Source: Sinonovacula constricta (taxonomy: Eukaryota > Mollusca > Bivalvia > Cardiida > Solecurtidae). From it: 64,000 nucleotides of DNA. The notes beneath the pieces were generated by a model. That model was not told where the DNA came from and made no database searches. It worked only from the letters and a program-made list of their open reading frames with translations. The stretch is from contig CM017556.1 of assembly GCA_007844125.1 (NCBI GenBank), positions 80,449,564 to 80,513,563 of the forward strand, read 5' to 3'. Positions within the stretch are counted from its first letter, which is position 1. Every line of letters begins with the position of its first letter. A program made the translations under genes and the position numbers. This document shows, one piece after another, positions 58,561-64,000 of this stretch.

Positions 58561-59001
58561 TTTGACGGACAGATGGTACATTGTATAACACCGACACCAT
58601 GGCATGGGTACCAATCGGGACCCCTCGGCGATTTCTTCGAAAATAGACCTCGGGAATCATACGCAGAGAAAGTAGTCCGTCCCTGATTGTGACCTCGCGT
58701 GATCACTATGAACAATGAAATACGAAATTCTACATACACACTGAAGAATAGGTAAGCATGAGATTTTCATTGTTTGTTTGAGTGTTTTAATGGATTTAGG
58801 TTTTTCTACATGGTATCGAAGGTCGCCATATTCAAACAAACGCGCTTAGGTAGCCGAATTACAACCGACCATATCACTGAATCTATAAATAGATGGTTGT
58901 ATCAGTACTATGGTTTACGAGGTTATTTTCCGAAAGTTACGGAAATGGCCGAGGTGTTACGATTGCATGGGTACATAAAACATTATATCCGGGTTACGTA
59001 A
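58561..59001. other. Less AT-rich island with an unrecognised 75-codon frame
   Basis: The plus-strand frame 58774-59001 includes TRLGSRITTDHITESINRWL + YQYYGLRGYFPKVTEMAEVL. Composition is balanced and protein-like. No known domain, no clear splice sites judged by eye, and an antisense frame at 58428-58739 overlaps part of the island. Coding status undecided. Confidence 0.2.
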
Positions 59002-59700
59002 ATAGGAAACTCTCTGTACACGATCAGTCTTGTAAAGAGAAAACACATTGAACGTTTGATTTTATATCTATGCGCATGATACAATGTATAGCAGAGATAT
59101 CTTTGCGAGTGAAAATAAGAATTAAGAATCGATGAAAATAAAATTAAGTATGTTATAATGTTCACTGTGTTAATTGAGGACGTATTAGATCGACTGAACT
59201 GAAAATAGCAAAACGCCAATCTTTATACGTTAACCCCCGGAAGTACAAACTTGATATCGTTTTATTATTTAGATACTGGCTAAAGATCGAAAACTATATT
59301 TTGCGATTACTTCTTGATTTTAAGTGCATTTTTTTCTCAAAATCATTAACATTTTTATTTCTGTCGACATTTTCCTATCTTTAATGTAATATTTCTGAGA
59401 AGTACAAAGTAATTATGTGTTAGAATACCTAAGTGTAATGTCTTATCCTGTCTTAGGAAGATACGAAAATTGAAACGTGGACAAAATAAACAACTAATGT
59501 TTGCTTGTTACTATTTATACCTACAATCACATTGTAAAATTTTGAATTTGAACATCGTTTTGGTTCAAGAGAGAAGATAAGTATGATTATTATTTAATAG
59601 GCAGTATCATCCTTAGTTTGTTTTAAACGAGTACGATAGCTTCCGAAACGGAAACTGTTGTTGTTCTCGCCACTGTTGCTTTTGCTGACTTTGTTTATGT
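59002..59700. other. AT-rich spacer, nothing seen
   Basis: The minus frame at 58983-59219 is unrecognised. Confidence 0.5.
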
Positions 59701-59704
59701 ATTT

Positions 59705-59750
59705 TGTATTTTGGGTTTTACGGCACACCGACACTTGATAGGTAATAACT
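59705..59750. repeat. Dispersed repeat, family L copy 2
   Basis: TGTATTTTGGGTTTTACGGC + ACACCGACACTTGATAGGTA matches 23790-23842. Confidence 0.6.
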
Positions 59751-59942
59751 TGATATAAACAGCAAAATAATCACTTTTGATATCGTTTAATAATATAACC
59801 CCAAAAAACTCTTGAGTTGAACGTTACTGAAGGTTTTAGCCAAGACGTTGTATGAAATGGTAGTAAAGATACAAGTCAAAGATGTCCTAGTACAACCTAA
59901 TAAACCAGAATACCGCCTGCAACGTTCTTTTCATCTACAGTA

Positions 59943-60387
59943 AATGGTGTTTCAGTTTGCCTGTAAAAACTACATGTACCAATATATTTCTTTTGAGCGT
60001 AATCTGGGCTTAATTCTACAAAAACTCAAGCTGTATACAAGGCATTCTATTGAACACTACCACAAATTGTAAGATAGTACAAATAAAAAGAAAAAATATA
60101 TCTATATCTAAATGTCAATTCTTTCCAAATTAGGCACGATATGGATTTATGCTAAAAATTGATATCGACGTCACAGAGAATTACCCGGATGATGATCTCA
60201 AAAGTAAGTGGTCACGTGGTTTTTCGGCTAACAGTGCAGCGTGACTCGGATAGAAAATATTTATAATGCCGCTTCAAATTTCGCTTAGAATTTGGACATC
60301 AATAAGCGTCATTTCGCTGGATTTTAGCACGTAACAATAATCTATTGTATTTTTGAGAGGGAAAATCCAAATTGTCGGATACCACCT
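59943..60387 (+). mobile_element. TTAA-family MITE, copy A6
   Basis: The right end AAATTGTCGGATACCACCT is well kept and followed by TTAA (60388-60391). The left end AATGGTGTTTCAGTTTGCCT is worn and its TTAA is lost. Interior: TTGAACACTACC, ATTGATATCGACGTCACAGA, GTGGTCACGTGGTTTTTC, GCAGCGTGACTCGGATAG. Confidence 0.82.
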
Positions 60388-62750
60388 TTAAAACTTGATT
60401 ATCTCCGACGTGTGAATATTTCAGAAGTGGATCTCTCTCATTATCAGGTTTCTAGCTACCTAAATATTGGAGCCCATCTCGTAAACATTGTGTTGCACAT
60501 AAGGCTGATAGGCATTATAACAAAGGGAATATAAACACACGGCACATGCTTTGTAAGAATTTAAAATAATAGCATAAACAGGTAAAAATGTGATAAATAT
60601 AGATTTTTTTTTCGTATTTTAAATGCCGACTTGTTACTATAGGTATAATTAATTTTAATGTAAAGAATTGTCCATAATGTGTATATTTAAAAAATACTCG
60701 TGCATTGCACAACACTAGAAATTGCTGTTTTTATCATCATGTTGGAAGTTTTAGAGTTACTTAATAAAAAAGGAAAGTTTATGTGTCGGCAGAAATAATG
60801 TTCGTATCATTACTGATTTAAATCTTTCTTTTCTACTTTAACAATTATGCTCGACTTCGTAATCATGTTGATGGTGTTGTTCTTGCTGCAGCTGTTGTTG
60901 TTTTGTTGTAGTAACATCTGGTTTCATCACTGACAGTTGATTTGAAATTTGATCATGAAATAAACAAGAAGTTTGTGAAATAATAATGCAAAACATAAAC
61001 TGGAATTTGGTCATTTTACTTTTAAGTTAACATTTTGCCTTAAAGACGGGAATATCTCTTAAAAAGTTAGATTAGAGTTCAATAAATTCCTTCTGGTTAT
61101 CACATCTTTATATAATATATCTATATATTTAATTTATATTATATTTTTATATAATCTTTTTCCTTTTTGTGTTCGACCAAACTTCATCCCTTTTCATGAT
61201 TCCTGTCGTTACAAAATACAACAGCTTGTTAAGTTTCTTTTCTTGTTTTAAGGGCGTTCTTAGATGAAGAAATTAACGATATAATCACAACTTAGAGGAA
61301 AAAGTACAAGTATTTTTAATTTCTTTGAAACAAAAGACGAGGCAATAAAAACTAATGAGTTCTGTTTTTGTTCACATTTTCTCTGAAGTCTGTTTCTTTT
61401 CCTGATATTTTTTAAGATTGATCCCCGTGTTTACGCCACGTTACCTAGTGTAAATACATATCAGGTTCATGCTCGACACATTGTTTACGAGATGTTCCAG
61501 TATTAAAGAGATTGCTAAAACAGTATGTTTCGCAAATATTTATTTTGGACAGACAAACGCATGACTTTTACGTGACTCATCATCATCATTATCATCATCA
61601 TCATTACCTTTTCGTTCTACTGACGTCATCGTTTTAGCAAAATTAATTAAAAGGGTAATTATAGATTTATTGTTATATTGATTATATATTTAAATACACG
61701 TTATATTAGTGTTATGTTTTTAAAAAAACGCGATGATAATTGTACCGATTGAAATTTCTGTTATCTTTGTTCAAATAGAAAGACGCCATAATATCAGACG
61801 CACATTATTGTAGCTTCACAAAAGTCTTAGAAAAACAACACTTTAAAACTAAAAACACTTTAAGCGCAGGCGTTGAACATTTTAAAAACATTTTACAATA
61901 GGTCACTTCCGTACAAAACGTAGCAGACAAAAGGTTTTGTAACAGAGATTCTTGATGTCTTTGAAAAGTTTTGAAAGGTCTTCATCGGTATCCAAGCGGT
62001 GATCTTAAAACCAGTCTCTGGTGGAAGATTTCCAAATAGACGGAAGAGCAGTACCTGTAATTTATACAGAAAAGCCTTGTTCTCCGTATTTTCTTTTGGC
62101 ATGTTTAAGTGAAGATCTATTAAGAATAAAATTGCCAAAAAATAGGTATTGAAGCAGTATTGCATTTGTAGAAAACGAAGAATGGCAAGATTTTAACCGT
62201 GTCACTACATCATAGATTTATAAACGATTTTTTAAAGTTATATTTATAAAAAATCTCACCATTGTTTGTTTGTCGGATTAAAGGTCCAACACATCTCACT
62301 TGGTTCACTTGATACCAGTACAGTATATCATTCGCGCATGCCTGAGTAATTAGAACAAGGTTGATTGTTTAATTGATAAGTAATTGGTTTTCCTATATGA
62401 ACAAATAAAAAAACGGAGGTAAAAATGTGACCTTACCAAATGTACAAGCAGAACATATTTTAACAACAAATATCGAGTCATTACAGTAAGTGAGAGAAAA
62501 CGTTATGCCCAGACAATATTATGTTGATGCAGTGCCAGGTTATTGGTCTAGTTAAGCTGATTTTTTAAGTTTAAACTTGCATAAGACATATATTGTCGGG
62601 AACCCTGGCATATATTCTATATACATTATCTCGTTTAGACAAAACAATCATAAAACGCAAACACGAGCATGAAATGGTCACGAATTTAGTTTACATATAG
62701 TAAAAATAGGTAGTATATAAAATTGAGTGAAGAATATATAACCTGTAACA
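60388..62750. other. AT-rich stretch; ATC microsatellite at 61577-61608
   Basis: About ten imperfect ATC units. A TGACGTCA octamer lies at about 61621-61628. The minus frame 61893-62165 is unrecognised. No gene seen. Confidence 0.5.
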
Positions 62751-62758
62751 GTAAAATC

Positions 62759-63156
62759 AAGTTTAACATTGAATATACAATTGTGCCAGGTTCCTGAAAG
62801 TTGTTTACTAAAGTACTATATAAAACGAACTACAACTTCTGAGTTCAACATTTAGCATGTCAGTATATCTTTAAGGTTTCTGAGAGTAATATACTAAGGA
62901 ACTATACAAAACAAAGTACAACTTCTTAGTTTAACATTTAGCATGTCAGTATATCTTTAACGTTTCTGAAAGTGGTATACTTTGGTAGTATACATAATGA
63001 AGTGCATGTACAATTTCTAAGTTTAACATTTGGTTTGTCAGTGCGGCTAAAAGCTTCCTGAAGGTTGTATACTTACTAACTATATAAAACGAGGTATAAC
63101 TAAGTTTAACATTTGGTATGCCAGGTTTTCTTCAAGCCTCCTGAACATTATTGTAC
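62759..63156. repeat. Diverged tandem repeat, 82-91 bp unit, about five copies
   Basis: Units begin AGTTTAACATTTAGCATGTC + AG at about 62760, 62842, 62930, 63021 and 63104, and share TTTCTGAAAGT.GTATAC and ACTATATAAAACGAAGTA blocks. The fifth unit is cut short where the 37-bp array starts. Confidence 0.85.
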
Positions 63157-63489
63157 GTTCTAAATTCTCGAGCATATTTGCAATTGTACCTATGTTCTAA
63201 ATTCTCGAGCATATTTGCAATTGTACCTATGTTCTAAATTCTCGAGCATATTTGCAATTGTACCTATGTTCTAAATTCTCGAGCATATTTGCAATTGTAC
63301 CTATGTTCTAAATTCTCGAGCATATTTGCAATTGTACCTATGTACTAAATTCTCGAGCATATTTGCAATTGTACCTATGTTCTAAATTCTCGAGCATATT
63401 TGCAATTGTACCTATGTTCTAAATTCTCGAGCATATTTGCAATTGTACCTATGTACTAAATTCTCGAACATATTTGCAATTGTACCTAT
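63157..63489. repeat. Minisatellite, 37-bp unit, nine copies
   Basis: Unit GTTCTAAATTCTCGAGCATA + TTTGCAATTGTACCTAT, nine copies in exactly 333 bp. Units 6 and 9 have GTACTAAATT; unit 9 also has CGAACA for CGAGCA. Such homogeneity suggests recent amplification. No intervening spacers. Confidence 0.98.
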
Positions 63490-63699
63490 GTACCTATTGT
63501 TTTACAGCTTTGTAACCATTTTTGTTTTAATCTTCTAATTGATAAAATCATATACATATTTGTAACTGATAAGCCCCAAGTTGGAATATATTATCGAACA
63601 TTCATCCATTTACAATTATTAAAACCAACGTTGATTATTTACTCATTTGGGTAACGCCCTACACTTAATCAACGTCAGAAATGTTACTAGACGGCTGTC
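63490..63699. other. Spacer, nothing seen
   Basis: No frame or repeat recognised. Confidence 0.5.
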
Positions 63700-63935
63700 T
63701 CCTTTAATGAGCGAAGTTAATAAGGGAAAGGGTGAAACCTCTGGTTTACTGGTAATTGTTGGCAGAAAGTCCTATAAAGATGATAAGATTCACTGAAATC
63801 AGCACGTATTTGCATTACTCTTACTTAATTGGACATCATTGTCTTTGATGTTAATCTCATGTTTGTTTTGGTATTTGAGATTTATATTAATTGTATATAA
63901 ATAAAACATCATATGCGCTTAATAAAATGGCACAT
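63700..63935. repeat. Dispersed repeat, family H copy 2
   Basis: GGCAGAAAGTCCTATAAAGA, AATCAGCACGTATTTGC, TTACTCTTACTTAATTGGAC + ATCATTGTCTTTG align with 57005-57240. Confidence 0.5.
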
Positions 63936-64000
63936 TTCTAAATTAACTGAAACAAAGACAAAATAAAGACAGCATTATTATATTATTGATTACGCAAACC

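Noticed and set aside
63157..63489. CRISPR-like array
   Set aside because: Direct repeats are contiguous with no variable spacers, in an animal-type genome.

Overview
The window reads as non-coding DNA from an animal nuclear genome, most likely a lophotrochozoan and probably a bivalve mollusc. The basis is AT-rich sequence packed with microsatellites and minisatellites, tRNA-headed SINEs with long shared bodies, short elements ending in CACAAGGGAGATAA, the motif GGGTTTTACG followed by CACCGACACTT, and a decayed APE-type LINE. The species-group call is inference from recalled repeat style, not from a database search. I found no intact protein-coding gene, and every long open frame falls in a tandem repeat or antisense to a retroelement.

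Layout. 1-10 kb: an ATT/AGT microsatellite, a small inverted-repeat element (1813-2029) and its relative (about 4840-5182), a GC-rich perfect hairpin beside a tRNA-like head (4461-4580), the first TTAA-flanked MITE (5202-5629), a 287-bp MITE with 32-bp terminal inverted repeats (7071-7357), a SINE (8300-8489) and a 450-bp CTA microsatellite. 10-19 kb: a second TTAA MITE, a SINE scrap, a 28/29-bp minisatellite of about 740 bp, a LINE scrap, a CAG repeat, a pentanucleotide ATATT array, an AAAT array and a G-rich plus CA array. 19-22.3 kb: a 2.9-kb strand-asymmetric satellite with a 28-bp core unit, open in all three plus-strand frames. 22-33 kb: mostly diverged dispersed repeats, two broken reading frames that I cannot identify, an 18-bp minisatellite, and SINEs. 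33.5-36.1 kb: a SINE abutting a minus-strand LINE pseudogene with recognisable endonuclease and reverse transcriptase remnants. 36-64 kb: four more TTAA MITEs, five copies of a repeat marked by GGTTACCGCCTTGGAA, two long TA arrays, a 43-bp near-perfect inverted repeat, a second SINE type, and three minisatellites (about 53, 82-91 and 37 bp).

How the parts relate. The recurring theme is non-autonomous elements nested or abutting one another, with local tandem amplification of short units. The TTAA MITE family (six copies, three with TTAA on both sides, one of them internally triplicated) and the main SINE family (six copies, five on the minus strand) are the best-supported families. I call the window intergenic or intronic. 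Nothing here amounts to a gene system. The features most worth a second look are the satellite, the TTAA MITE family, the long hairpins and the two broken frames.
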